A stretch of DNA of 64,000 bases from Megalonaias nervosa (lineage: Eukaryota > Mollusca > Bivalvia > Unionida > Unionidae), in assembly GCA_016617855.1 (NCBI GenBank), contig JAECUM010003715.1:1-64000 (forward strand), written 5' to 3'. Of this stretch, positions 1-12,084 are shown piece by piece. The notes beneath the pieces are model-generated. The model searched no databases. It saw nothing but the letters and a program-made list of their open reading frames with translations, and was not told the DNA's origin. The position numbers and the translations under genes are program-made. Position 1 is the stretch's first letter. Each line of letters starts with the position of its first letter.

Positions 1-1860
1 ATGCTTAACAGAAGACTTATTTTTGTTATCTTTTTCAGTCTGTTTTTAGTAATGCTGATCACAAATCTTGCAGTATGCAAATTTCTTATGCCTACTTCCC
101 TCCCAGCCCAAGCAATAGATAGTCATTTTTCAAATATTATGCATATGAAATAGGGGTAAAATGATACACCTGTACTAAGTTTCAGTATGATTTATGGTAC
201 ACAGCCCAATTCATTTTTGATACACATATTAACTTGATGGTCTTTTTGTCCTTAGAAGGTCTCTCAGTGGTAGGGGAGTGCAATTTAATATGTATTGACA
301 TATTGATTATATTTCCAGTATGAGAATTACAGACATATCCTCCGTTCATACACCATTCTCGTCCTAAACAAGTTATAACAAAGTACTTCCAAACAGGCTA
401 AAATGGTAAAGTCCATAGATGTGAATCTCCCAGCATGGAGGGTTTCCTCCAGAATTGACACCTGACTCTCCCCTCATTGGAGTCTCCTATACACTCAGAA
501 TTATTATTAAAATATATTGGATCAGACATTTTTCCATTTTCTTTTTCACTGTTCTTCCAGTTTATTATAATTATGATAAAGACTTCCAGCGATCATATGG
601 CTGTGAACTGGCTTATGCAGGGCAAACATGGCATTCTAATTACAAATTGGACAGATAACCTAAATATAATCATTTAATAGTAGTATGCTATATGTGGTCA
701 GTAGTAATTTAGACAGGATTAAAGACATTAATGGGTTATAGTTGGACTACTAAAGAGCTCAAGGAGCAGAACACATTTAACATTATTTGAATGGAATGAC
801 TGATGTGATGAGATGATGTGCATATTTTAATACAGAAATTAAATTCATTAAATAGTTGAGCTTTGTCTGTTTCCATGCTAAAAATCAAGTAATTACAAAT
901 CCTCCCTATTTTGAATCAAAACTCCAGATCAGAATTTTTTGCAAATTTCTTGATCTGTCCTGAGCTGATCTCTCTGTTTTGTCACATGTATGAACATCTG
1001 AAACGTGTTATATTTATCTTACAGTTCTGTATTAATGTTACACTTACTTTTCTTTTATCTTGGGTTTTAAGGATTTTTTTGGGAAAGTCTTAAATCAGCT
1101 GAGAGGTTGTTAGATCTATGGAACACTGTGAAGTCTAATACAAGATACAAGACATTTTACTTAATGTAAGTGGTCTGGGCAAAATGCTAAAACATTAGGT
1201 CTGGATGAACTGTTTTATGAACATGAGCCATTTTACATTATATAAACTTTTTGAACAACATTTAAGATTTGTTGTAAACTGTCATGTTCAAATATGATTA
1301 TTTTGATTGAAATATATTGATTATAATTTGTATAAGATATTGAACAACAATTATTTTAAATGTTTTAAGGGAGTGAACTATTTTGAAATTCCTTTATAAT
1401 GAGAATTCATAAGAATGTATATTTAAATTTCTTTTAGCCTCATTATTACTAAGTAATTACCAGTATCTGTGATTTTGACCTAACGTACACTTCTAATGGT
1501 ATCTTGCATATTCAGTAGGCAAGGGCCATCGATCCACTTACTCCACATCAGTCCTTGGAAGATTTAGTCAGAAAATCGCTTTTGAACAAGTGCAGTATCT
1601 ATAGCAAGCAAATTCAATTGACCAATCAGAGAGCTCAATAAAACTTGCTTGTTCAATGTGATAACTTCCACGATTTTCTCATTCCTTGACTAATTGGGAG
1701 AAAAACTTGCATGTAAGTGGTTTGATTTGTAGACAGTAGCATGAGATACATATCCTTGTCTACAGAGGCTGCAATGATTATATTTCCATCAGGCTCTTCT
1801 GATCACAAATACACATAAAAAGGGAATAATCAGAAATATGTACATTTTATTACAGCTTTA

Positions 1861-2107
1861 ATGCATTTTCATCTTCTGCTGATATACATTTTAATTGGTT
1901 GAAATGTGATGGTAAATGAGGAATGTCAATGTAGGTTTCAGTGGGGACTTGTATATTTAAGCAAATAAAATTATGCCTATAGTGCCTTCTGAAACAATAA
2001 GCAGTGTTTTGTTCTGTTAAAGAAACAAGTCCCCACTTCAGCTTACTTCAGCCTACTGTTGCATTTCAACCAATTTAAATGTATGTCAGTGGAACACGAA
2101 AATGCAT
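1861..2107. repeat. Imperfect inverted repeat (MITE-like hairpin)
   Basis: The left arm (about 1861-1953) and the right arm (about 2026-2107) are reverse complements over roughly 85 bases with indels. Shared blocks include ATGCATTTTC, AATTGGTTGAAATG and GTGGGGACTTG. About 70 bases of loop separate them. This is the shape of a fold-back or MITE element. I see no clear target-site duplication and no coding sequence. Confidence 0.6.
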
Positions 2108-2855
2108 CCATTTGCTAGTGTCAGATATTGATTACATCAGGATAAAGTCAGCAAAGTACATTAATTAGACTTAAATTTGTGGAAGAATGGCTATATGGGC
2201 TGCCAGGTATGTGAGATGTTCCTGAAACTTTGACTACTCATTCTAATGTCAGTTGACCTCTGAATACACTACACAAGATGTCATTCCCCTCAAAACAATA
2301 ATATCGGGTGAGGCATCTTAAATTGTAGGACTATACCTTGTTCACAGCATGTGGAACTGGAGGCTGAGAAAAAGAAAAGGAACCAAAATTCCAAATCACA
2401 TGGTGATATTACCTACAACTGGTTCAAGAAAGAACAAAAATGGAGGTGTGTTGTGTTTTCTGACAAGAGTGGAAGAAGATAATCCATTCACCAATGAAAA
2501 TGGTTGCACAGGTTAACCAATGTTGTTCAGAGGTTGCAACCATGGCATGCAAACTTGCAACAAATAGGATCCTACAAGAGAATCTTGCCATCTTTAAAAT
2601 TAAATGTTTCAGCCAATTTAGCATATTACAACTTGCACCAAACATTCTGGCAGTTACCTTGTCATATTATGTCTATGAATATGTACTTTATGCAGGTTTT
2701 AGGTGAAATATTTATATGATCTTAACCCGCAGTTAGTATGTACATTCAGTCTTTCTTTCATTTTAAATATCAATATTATTTCCAAACAAAATTTGATACA
2801 CCTATGAAGGTGTCAGGTGCTTTACTCTGAAAGTAAAAGTATTCTTCATTTTCTT

Positions 2856-2885
2856 GTAATTAATTAATTAATTAATTAATTAATT
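2856..2885. repeat. (AATT)n microsatellite
   Basis: About seven perfect units of AATT in an intron. Confidence 0.9.
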
Positions 2886-3000
2886 GTGAGGTTTCAGATA
2901 TTTGTTTATTATTTTGTGTTGTGTATGTTTTTTACTATTGAAACCATAATGGAACTGCATTGTATGTAAAGGACTCAATATAATGATTTCATTTTTACAG

Positions 3001-3040
3001 GAATCTGATAAAAAAAGCTCCAGTGAATCATTGATCAAAA
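3001..3040 (+). CDS. PARP14: PARP14-like exon, 40 nt, Ser/Lys-rich
   Basis: A short candidate exon between a pyrimidine-rich AG acceptor and a GTGAGT donor at 3041. It reads ESDKKSSSESLIK plus one base of an Arg codon. That extra base exactly fits the two bases at the start of the next exon (A plus GA). Only this frame is open and correctly phased. It is probably not the first exon, since no Met is present. The small size makes it less certain than the others. Confidence 0.55.
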
Positions 3041-3107
3041 GTGAGTCTCTTGCGTCAGTAAAATTGCATCACTTTTTTAAACTATGGATATCCATTCCAG
3101 TGGACAG

Positions 3108-3175
3108 CCCAATGTGACACCAGTCCATGGTACTAAAGTCCATGCCCAATGTGACACCAGTCCATGGTACTAAAG
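3108..3175. repeat. 37-bp tandem duplication in intron
   Basis: Two almost identical copies (3108-3144 and 3145-3175) beginning CCCAATGTGACACCAGTCC lie in the 229-bp intron between the first two exons. The duplication is recent, since only the ends differ. Confidence 0.85.
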
Positions 3176-3269
3176 GTCATACTGTAGACTCTGATGCCCA
3201 AGAGAAATTCTTGACGTCAGGGCACACTAGCTAGGATACAGATAAAATATTACAAGTTCATTATTTCAG

Positions 3270-5066
3270 GAGATTCACCCTCAGTCAGAATTCTTTATTC
3301 ATCAAATTTCCAAAATAATCTAAGCACAGGTTATATTCCACTAAAATCTGGATCCACACCAATAGGTATCATGGAAATAAACACAGTTGATGAGAGACAG
3401 ATTAGGTCAGAAGAAAATCTAACAAAAGACACAGTTGATGAAAGAAAGATTGCCTTAGAAGAAAATCTAACAAAAGATGCAGTTGATGAAAGAAAGATTG
3501 GCTTAGAAGAAAATCTAACAAAAGACACAGTTGATGAAAGAAAGATTGGCTCAGAAGAAAATCTAACAAAAGATGCAGTTGATGAAAGAAAGATTGACTC
3601 AGAAGAAAATCTAACAAAAGACACAGATGATGAAAGAAAGATTGGCTCAGAAGAAAATCTAACAAAAGACACAGTTGATGAAAGAAAGATTGGCTCAGAA
3701 GAAAGTCTAACAAAAGACACAGTTGATGAGAGACAGATTAGGTCAGAAGAAAATCTAACAAAAGATTCATATCTTGAAAGTATCAACATGAAAACATCTG
3801 AGAAGAAGGGTACAATTAATCTGACGGCCGAACGCAGTCCATGGTCTTCTCTAATCATCAGAAATGTGAAAGAGGAAGGTTTTAAACAAGACGGAGACAA
3901 ACAGAGTGGACCTAAATATGAGAAATTGCACCTTCCATTCAATCTCAGTGACAAGAAAGTTGAAAGTGTTGATGATAAAGACGGGCAGACTGATGCATGT
4001 TATAGTCATTCTTCTCCAGATAATGAGGATCTCAATTCTACAATGAGGACATTAGACATTAGCAGTCAGCCACTAAAAGAAAATTTGATAAATCAGAAAC
4101 TTGAGGTTGCATGGTCACAAGAGAATCCTCCAGCTCATAATGAAAGATCACTTTTACCAGAGAGGACATCTTCAACTTTAGGAGCATTTGAACAAGAAAT
4201 GCAGTTTTCATTGCCAGATGTGAAAGCTGCAGCAGCAAAGATAGAAGCGCCTCAACCAAATACAGGAGTATCCTTGCAGACAAGGACATTACAAGAAGCA
4301 CAGCAAATTATTGGAGGATATTCACCAAATCTGACAATTCCCCAACCAGGCATTGACACTGAAGTACCCAATATGGGAATGCCCCAACCTGTGATAGGAG
4401 TATCCTTAAAGGATGTGAATGCATCTTCTATAGCATCAATGGAAGTAAATTCACCTTGCCTACCTGGGCAGGTAAATTCATCCATAGCACCATGGCATGG
4501 AAATGCATATGTAATGCCTGGGCAATTAAATTCATCAGGTAGCACTACCAGCTCCATGGTGCCACCAGGTTATACAGGTTCTTATCCATATTATCCTTGG
4601 CAGGCCATGCCAGTCATCCCACCTGGTGGACACCTGATGAGTTATGGTCCATATCCTGTGGGTCCTTATGGCACAAAACACCCAGTACCTTCACCTGCTG
4701 TGGGTCCTTATGGCACAAAACACTCAGTACCTTCACCTGCTGTGCAGCTTAATCCAACAGCATCCTCCCATCCAATATATCATCCACCATCACAGGCATC
4801 ACAGATGTACATGAGGTCACCCATGTATTACCAGACTTCTAAAGGAGGTTTCATTGGACATGAAGGGTCAAGAGTTACAGCTGGACAATGGTTGGCTGTT
4901 CCTGGAACTGGTCTGGTGGAAGAGATTGGAGGCCATGTGAACATGCAAGGTAGAACTCAGAGTCTCCAAATGGTGGAAAGGGTACCATCAGAGGATGGTG
5001 CTGAGAGGTTTTCATCTATGGATATTAAAAGATATACCAGACTAAATGACACACATGATGATTCAG
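3270..5066 (+). CDS. PARP14: PARP14-like exon: repeat-rich disordered N-terminal region
   Basis: A 1797-nt exon, AG at 3268-3269 and donor TCAG|GTGAGT at 5067, phase 1 at both ends. The frame stays open upstream of the ATG at 3371 back to the acceptor, so that ATG is internal, not a start. It encodes about 598 residues with no recognisable folded domain. Residues from 3383 to 3766 form eight tandem 16-residue copies of the type TVDERKIGSEENLTKD, acidic and likely helical. The rest is Ser/Thr-rich, then Pro/Tyr/Gly-rich near 4560-4760, with a 14-residue duplication (VGPYGTKHPVPSPA). Low complexity and charge suggest an intrinsically disordered tail, perhaps for partner binding or condensates; that role is inference. 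Confidence 0.8.
3383..3766 (+). repeat. Coding minisatellite, 8 x 48 bp (16 residues)
   Basis: Eight uninterrupted 48-bp units in frame within the exon. Variable positions are few: T/A at residue 1, V/D at 2, K/Q at 6, and residues 8-9 (RS, AL, GL, GS, DS). The first and last units carry the same QIRS variant, which the middle units lack. Because 48 is divisible by 3 and no unit contains antisense stops in some frames, long spurious antisense reading frames arise here. Confidence 0.95.
4669..4743 (+). repeat. 42-bp coding duplication, VGPYGTKH...PSPAV
   Basis: Two adjacent in-frame copies of VGPYGTKHPVPSPA, differing by one P/S substitution, in the Pro/Tyr-rich part of the N-terminal exon. 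Confidence 0.85.
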
Positions 5067-7490
5067 GTGAGTAGCTTGTTGAATGGATTCAAAGCAACAA
5101 ATATATTATTTTTCTGACAATAGTTGTTTGAGTAGGTGTGGAAAGACTCCCAACTGCTATTTTTCAGTGCCATCTGTTTGATAGTTGACATTGTGATGTC
5201 TCCTTTGATTTTATTTAATGTAGGGTTTATTGTTAAGTGGACTTTTTGCACCACACCAGCTTGCATAAAAGCATTCTCTTAGCATAAACTGTGGCATTAG
5301 GTGTTTCATGATAAGTGCACTGCTGTAGTGCTGTTTCAAACACTTCATGGTTATTCACAGTAACGCAGCTTTATGTCCTTTTTTCCCTCCAGTATGTAAT
5401 GGAAGGTAGTGGGAATATTGCTTTTTGATACTTTCTCTGTCTGCCTGTCTGTTTGTCTGTCTAATTGTCTTTAAACATTTTCAATTCAGGAGCATATTTC
5501 TGAAACTGTTCAAGATATCTCAGTGAAACTTGGTACAGATTAGTGGTCTAGATTTGTTTGTTGTTCTTCTGAATTCTTTCATTTCAATCTTTTAATGTGT
5601 TTGTCCATTGTTCTTTACATCCATCTGTCCATTTTCCTGTTTTCATTTCTAAGCTCAACTTCAATATTTCTCTGTTATTTTCTATATTTTGTATTAGACC
5701 AGAGGTGTAGATGTGCATTTTTGCTACAAATTATGCTTGCTACATGCCAATTCGATTTGTATACTTTCAATTTAAGGCCATTTATTATGAAGAAATAATA
5801 TTCAGTTTGTATCACTGTGCTTGATTTTACACCATCACTAGTGTCATATGCTGTTACTCGTGTATAGCTCATGTATGTGTATGCACACACATCTCATTGC
5901 TCACTGAGAGAGCACAGTTACTTTCGAGTTATGTCAATTTTAGTTTATGCCATAACCTTATGAACACATCTGTGGTGTAAATTGAACACTGCCTGTATTC
6001 AGAATTCTTCAGTTTCAATATTTGTAATGTTTATGTCAGTTTTTCAGTCCATCCAATAATATTTTTATCTGGAGTATAACTCTGAAACTGCTCAATATAT
6101 GCCTATGAAACTTGGTAAAGATAGATTAGTGATCTTGATTTGCCTATTGCCATTCAGAATTCTTTAGTTTCAATATTTTTCATGTTTTTGTCCATTTGTC
6201 TTTTGATCCATTTTCCCCGATTTTCATTTCCAGACATGACCCCATTTACATTTATGATATCTCTATGTCATTTTCTGTATTTATTATAAAAGTTGTGTAC
6301 ATGCATGTGCCTTTTGATCACAGTGCAAACACAAGCACTTTCTCTAGGTGATAATTTTGGAAAACATTGTGTACTAAAGAGCTTGATGCAATTCTAATTG
6401 ATTACCTTTCAGTCCATTTATGAGATATTCTGCTTGCCTTTAACCAATGTCTCTACTGCTAAGGGTGGCAAGCTCTGCTTCTTAGCTGACCATTGGTATT
6501 TCACTGCCTACATTATAACTGTGAAATAACAATGATAGGTGTATGTGCATCACATCAGTTTTAAGAACAACATAAGCCTGAAAAACACCTAATTCAAACA
6601 ATATATCTGGATCTTTAATTATTAAGCAATAATTGCTGAAAAGGTCACCATAGCTTAAGTTAAGAATTTCACAGGTGCCAGTTGACAAAACTATCACCTG
6701 CCATATAAGATGGATTTCTGAGACTGATAATCCCTTAAAGTGGCAAGTAGACAGCTGACATGCATGGTGACAAGTACCAATATCATTATGTTCTGTTATG
6801 AATTTAAACTTCTTTGTCTAGTATGTTTCTTAGATTACTCTACTCAAGTTTATTGAGACTCTGGAATTGATTCTAAATCTATATTGAAACTGTATCCTAG
6901 GAGTTAAGCAGAGGTTCCCTTACATCCAACCCCTCAAGTCCATAAGATACCATTTAGTGAGTTTGATGGACTTGATATTCAGGAAAGACAGAATGGCCTC
7001 ATGGCTAAATCAGTTTATTTTGTATCATGCCTACTTCATTATAATGACTGTTTAGCCCTATTAACACAAATGGTTTTCAACAAGAAATACTGTATAGTTA
7101 TTTCAACACAGAATTGCACTGTAGACATGCATTTATGGCAGATATTATTTATTTTTTCAGAATGCACATGACATTGTTTATGTCTTGCACTTCATGAATC
7201 TCCTTGGCTACAATTTCAGCTAGTTATTTTGCACACCTTTGGAATAGATGTGTGAAATTAATAAATTTGTTTTGAATCCATTTTTGAGGGTGGGATGGGG
7301 ATACATATGCTAGGTTTAAACTATTTAAGTCTTGACACAGTTTACAGACATAATTTGTGTAAAAAGAGGTATCATTTACATAGTCTGAATTAGAAAATTG
7401 TATAATTATTGGTACATGTATTTGTTTTTTTCATATTCAGTTTTTCAGCAGCACAAGTTACTTGAAATAATTGATTAGACCAATAAGTGG
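5067..7490. other. Intron, no genes; old duplicated ~220-bp segment
   Basis: No coding sequence is supported. Two diverged copies of a segment of about 220 bases are seen at about 5480-5700 and 6065-6290. They share TGAAACTG, GAAACTTGGTA and a following T-rich TTTCATTT part. They resemble fragments of a dispersed repeat rather than a gene. Confidence 0.55.
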
Positions 7491-8379
7491 TGTTACAACC
7501 ATGTAGTTTAATTACTTGTGTGTTAAAATTTGAATTCTTTTTATTTCATTTTTGTATCATTATATTTTATTATGATGATGATTATGTTCACGTGATCTGA
7601 TATTTTTGAAAGAAACATCGTGTTTATTTAGAATGTAGTATGACTCGCATAAGCACGATTTTTGCATGCCATAGTTTGTCGATTTGAGTAAACACTACAC
7701 GAAAACGATTGGTTATTGCCAAAGTCATTTCCTGACCCACGTGAAAATGCAAATGTTAGATGATGAAATAACCATGCGTTCTTCATGCGTGTGCATGAAA
7801 TGACATCTTAGGTCAGTTTTTAAACACTTAGGTCCCTGTGAAATAGTCAGAGTCATTCTTATACCTTGAGAAGAAGGTATTATTTTTCTTGTGCTGGAAA
7901 GGGTTTATTTTTCTTTACATCTGTAGAGCTCGAGATGTGTCTTGTTATAGATGACAGCTATAGAAGTTCATCTACTTTTTAAATAATAATTTATTTTTCC
8001 CTGGAGAACTACACAGGTGGTTTAGGACAAAGACATTCAGTGAAATTCTTTCTAAATTGGAACAGTACAGTACAAATTGTGGTTCAACGTGAAATTCTGG
8101 ACATTTGTGTAAAGACTTCATCTGATGTCATCCTCCTCCATCTTGGAACATCATCTAGATTTGAACCTGGATTCAGTTAAAATTATTTAGTGATAGGACT
8201 TGTATTGTTTCAGTTCTAGGATAAATGTTTGGATTTTCTTCACAAACCGTAAGTCCTATTTCATATTTTCACCTTTTCACTGTGTTTTCTAGGGAAATAA
8301 ATTATTTTTGTTAAAACTTACAAAGCTTGTTGTCTTCACTCTTTTCTTTTGTTACTTTTGAACGAGCTGATACGTAACA
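7491..8379 (+). mobile_element. Solo LTR of gypsy-type retrotransposon (889 bp)
   Basis: Begins TGTTACAACCATGTAG and ends ACGTAACA. It is flanked by the 4-bp duplication GTGG (7487-7490 and 8380-8383). It aligns by eye along its length with the LTR at 31747-32648 and, inverted, with 20066-20975. Shared blocks include GGGAAATAAATTATTT and CTTCACTC near the end. No internal region is present, so it is a solo LTR left by LTR-LTR recombination. Confidence 0.85.
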
Positions 8380-10871
8380 GTGGGTATGTTAGAAACTATC
8401 TACCTCATCCTTTTCTATGGGTACACTATAATGACTTTGAGTTACGCTAACAATGAGATCACCTGTTTCATATGATTATGTAAGTCTGCTCAAGTGAAAA
8501 TCAAAGAAGCAGCCAGAATTGTTAATATGAACAAGATTTTGTTCACATGACCAAGCAGTTTCTCACATGAGCAGTAGGTTGGTAGGAGTAAAGAAAAAAA
8601 CAGTCCAGCATTTGAAATATATTTGATAAATACATTTGTGACTAAAATGAAAATATACATTTTTTATCATAACATTTACCAATTTAGCAGAAATAAAGAG
8701 TTTCACAAACTCATATTCAAATCAAGTGAAAATGAGCATATTTGAGATCAGTTATGCCTGTTTTTGTGAGATTTCTCACATGTGAAAAAAAAATAGTGTG
8801 TGTATATGTGATTTTTTATTATTTTAATTTTTATAATGTATGCATTCTATAACAGTAAATGCTCTTAGCAAAAATGGACAGGTATTTCACCATCCATCAA
8901 GTAAATTAGTGTGATTATTGTCATTGCAGTCTTTGGGCATATGAAACTAGCCAGGTGTATGGCAATGCCTTAGCTTTGATTTCATTACTAATGATAATGA
9001 AAGGCATATGTGGGGTCTTGGGCTTGTATTGACTGCAATTCATAATGGCAGAAGGAGTGCAATCGCATGTATGATTAACAGAAGCTACTAAGAAAATATC
9101 AGAAATACTGGGAAAATTAACATCAATGGCTAAGGTGTGACTCAGGAGGGGCTGCTATGTTGTGCACTTTCTGCACAAAGTATTTGGAGAAATACTACTT
9201 CATTACTGAGTACCTTTGGTGAAATTCTGTTATTGTTTTGACTTGATGTTAATGAATGATAAATGTTGAGTTAGAAACTGTTAAATGACATCGTTTTGAT
9301 TTTACCAGGATCAATGAAATTTAGACATGATCAGTAAATATATTGTTTTGGTGATCCCTTGTGCTAGTGAACAGATTTTGAGCCATGTATCTCATTTTTC
9401 CTATGCACAACATTTAGAGAACTCAGTTTACCCATACTCAAGCTTATTTGGTGTTAATCATACAGTTTCATTGGGGAACTTCAAATTCGGTGAATAAATC
9501 AATGGAAACAACATGGAGGGAATGAATTACAAATTCATAATTGTTTGAAATGTAATATAATTGCTTGAAACAGTATTTATCAAAGTTAATCATTCTTTTG
9601 TACACTTGTACACTATATCAGTAATTTCCATCATAACATTTTAAATATTGTTAAAATGAAACTTCTCAGTGGATTACAATGACAGCCTGGTCTTCTGTTT
9701 TGTTTCTTTTGTAATAGCACTTCGTATACAAAACATATTTCATTATCAGTTAAATTGTCTTTTTTAAATGAAGCATATAGAGCAATTTAAGGAGACTCGG
9801 TGGATGTATGACGTCAGTCATGTCCAGTGTATTATTACAGGAAAATTCCACAAAATTCAGGCAGCTACACATAACGGCAAGCTCTTCAGTCTAGTATGTG
9901 TTGCAGCCATTTTCTAAATTATGTTTGAAATGCTTACATTTCTTTTCTCTATATGGCTTTAGGAACTTTTTACTTCGCTTTAAAATCAGTTGGGGAGGAT
10001 GTGGAGAGATGGTTAGGTTACCGGGGCCTCCCATCTGTTGAACTCCTATACTGTTAGATGAAAAAAGAATGCTAGCCATTTGAATTACCTGAACCACCTC
10101 TTCTAAGGAAGTCCTCACAGAATAAAATCCTGCATCCTGCCCTGCTTCTTGTATAATTGAGGAACCATCCACTGAAATAGATTACAGCAACATGTACTAT
10201 GTAATCCGGGCAAAAAATGTGACTATTTACCTCTTTGGCAAAAGCATTTCTTTTTTTTGTTCAGCAACTGAAAATCACCTAACAAGTCTTAGAATCATCT
10301 CTAGGTGTTATTCATGGTCATTCTTGAAAGAAATCCCAAATTTTAGTTTAGCTTCTGCAAAAAAGACAAAGGATGTTTTTACTAACAGTTTCAATCAATA
10401 TTTTCATTTCACAAATGAAATTATTTTGTTTAGTAACTATTTTACATAGTATTTAATATTTAACTTTTAATATAAAGTGAAAAAGATGGCTTCTTGTCAT
10501 GAAACAGGTCCTTTACATGAAAAAGCCTTACCATCAGCAAAAAGGACACACTACATTTTTATTAACAGTATCAGTATATATTAATATTTCACAAATGAAA
10601 TAATTTTGTTTAGGAACTCATCTTAGAAATGAATGTACTTGAAGTCCATGTTTTTTTTATATAAAACTATTTTTTTTATTTCAAGTTGATATTAATTTAT
10701 TGTAGTTGTATTCATTCAGATTAAAATGGCTTACTGTATATAGACTATCAGTACTTATTTTTGACCTGTATTAAATGTGTCAGGTTCAGAATTTTAAAAC
10801 AGAGTATTGCATTGTGTCTATTCAGATATTTCACACAGATCATAACTTTTAAATGTATCTTATCCAAGCAG
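8380..10871. other. Intron remainder, no supported gene
   Basis: AT-rich intron. An internal duplication of about 95 bases is visible (about 10345-10440 and 10530-10625, both containing TTTCACAAATGAAAT). An exon-like fragment on the minus strand at 9891-10172 is treated under findings. The stretch ends in the NAGNAG acceptor AAGCAG at 10866-10871. Confidence 0.5.
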
Positions 10872-11084
10872 CTACAGAAGAGGTTGAAAAGAAATGTCTG
10901 AGAAGTCAAAAGAAGGATGAATCCCAAAGGATGCTTAGAGTGAAGGGCTTCACAAGATCAGTTTCCCATGAGACTCTGGAGATGTTCTTTGAGAATACAA
11001 AGAGGTGTGGTGGTGGAGAAGTAGAGAGCATTGAGTTTGGGAGAAGTAAGAGAGAGGCTTTTGTCACCTTCAAAGATCCCACAG
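10872..11084 (+). CDS. PARP14: PARP14-like exon: RRM1 (first two thirds)
   Basis: A 213-nt phase 1-1 exon. The G from the previous exon plus CT gives Ala. After a charged linker (EEVEKKCLRSQKK) it reads LRVKGFTRSVSHETLEMFFE, the beta1-alpha1 of an RRM, and ends at beta3 (EAFVTFKDPT). RRMs of PARP10/PARP14 type have this GGGxVxxxxF spacing, here GGGEVESIEF. The domain is completed by the next exon (VVQSVLEKGKRERF...). Its likely role is nucleic-acid or protein binding. The acceptor is a NAGNAG pair, so a 3-nt variant ending is possible. The donor is duplicated 13 bases downstream; only the upstream one keeps the frame. Confidence 0.85.
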
Positions 11085-11407
11085 GTAAATCCCACAGGTA
11101 AATTTATTTCCTCACTATATCCTTTTCTGGCTATCCAAAATCTGTTTTCCCATGTGCTCGAAAAATCAACCTAAATCAGTCTAAAGTACACTATCTTTAG
11201 AAGCTATTAAAATACATGAAGGGAAGATGTATTTTGAAAGTCTATACAATACCAGCTTTTGAAAGTGCAGTGAATGAATAAGACAATATAGAAAAAGTAA
11301 AAGAAGTTATTGGCTCTTCACTATTTACCTCTGAAGTCCAGGAAGTAAAATGGCCAAGCAGAACTAGCTGATTTTTTATAGATGCTCATCTGAACTAAAG
11401 TCAAGCT

Positions 11408-11697
11408 TTATACTCTATAACCCATATTATTCTCATCAATCATACCTAAAATAAAGAGAATTATACTCTATAAAATAAAGAGAATTATACTCTATAACCC
11501 ATATTATTCTCATCAATCATACCTAAAATAAAGAGAATTATACTCTATAACCCATATTATTCTCATCAATCATACCTAAAATAAAGAGAATTATACTCTA
11601 TAACCCATATTATTCTCATCAGTCATACCTAAAATAAAGAGAATTATACTCTATAACCCATATTATTCTCATCAATCATACCTAAAATAAAGAGAAT
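11408..11697. repeat. 53-bp minisatellite, ~5.5 copies
   Basis: Units start TTATACTCTATAACCCATAT at 11408, 11485, 11538, 11591 and 11644, with a truncated 24-bp unit at 11461. Copies are almost identical, so the array is young. It lies about 320 bases after the RRM1 exon. Confidence 0.95.
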
Positions 11698-12084
11698 TAT
11701 AAGTTTTTTTCTTGCAATACTTAATATATATAAATAAGATATTTTAAATGGCCAGTATAGCCAGTGAGGAAAACATGGGAAATTCTTTTCTGTTAAATAT
11801 CTAAGACTATACAAAATATGAAACTGTAGCATCTTAGCACTATACTCTCATGGCAAAGTACATCACAGTAACTGCTATTTCATACTTCACTGACTTTGGT
11901 TAAATTTTGTCTTTCCAATGCATTGTTCATACTTGAATTAACAGACTGTGTATGCATCTCTTTTCATACCTCATTTTTACAACAGAATAAGGTCACAATG
12001 ATGTATATTTCACATTTTACTTATTAAACTTGAGGTAAGGTTTTGTTTCAACGAATGACAAGAACATAGCACTCAGTTCAAAGG

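Larger units (their letters stand above)
1..3000. other. Upstream intron or flank, no supported coding exon
   Basis: No convincing exon is visible here. The stretch is AT-rich and ends in a pyrimidine-rich acceptor (TTTTTACAG) at 2992-3000. It contains an imperfect hairpin at 1861-2107 and an AATT microsatellite near 2856-2885. A short open stretch at 2348-2480 was considered and set aside for phase reasons. The promoter and first exon of the gene are not identified and may lie outside the window. Confidence 0.6.

Noticed and set aside
2348..2480. Possible upstream exon (VELEAEKKKRNQNSKSHGDI...) after a CACAG acceptor
   Set aside because: The only decent donor (TGGAG|GTGTGT) leaves phase 2, which does not fit the exon at 3001, where only phase 0 is open. 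Kept as a weak possibility only.
3331..3954. A 207-codon open frame on the minus strand
   Set aside because: It is the antisense of the 48-bp coding repeat; the periodicity keeps it open. The plus strand has matching splice phases.
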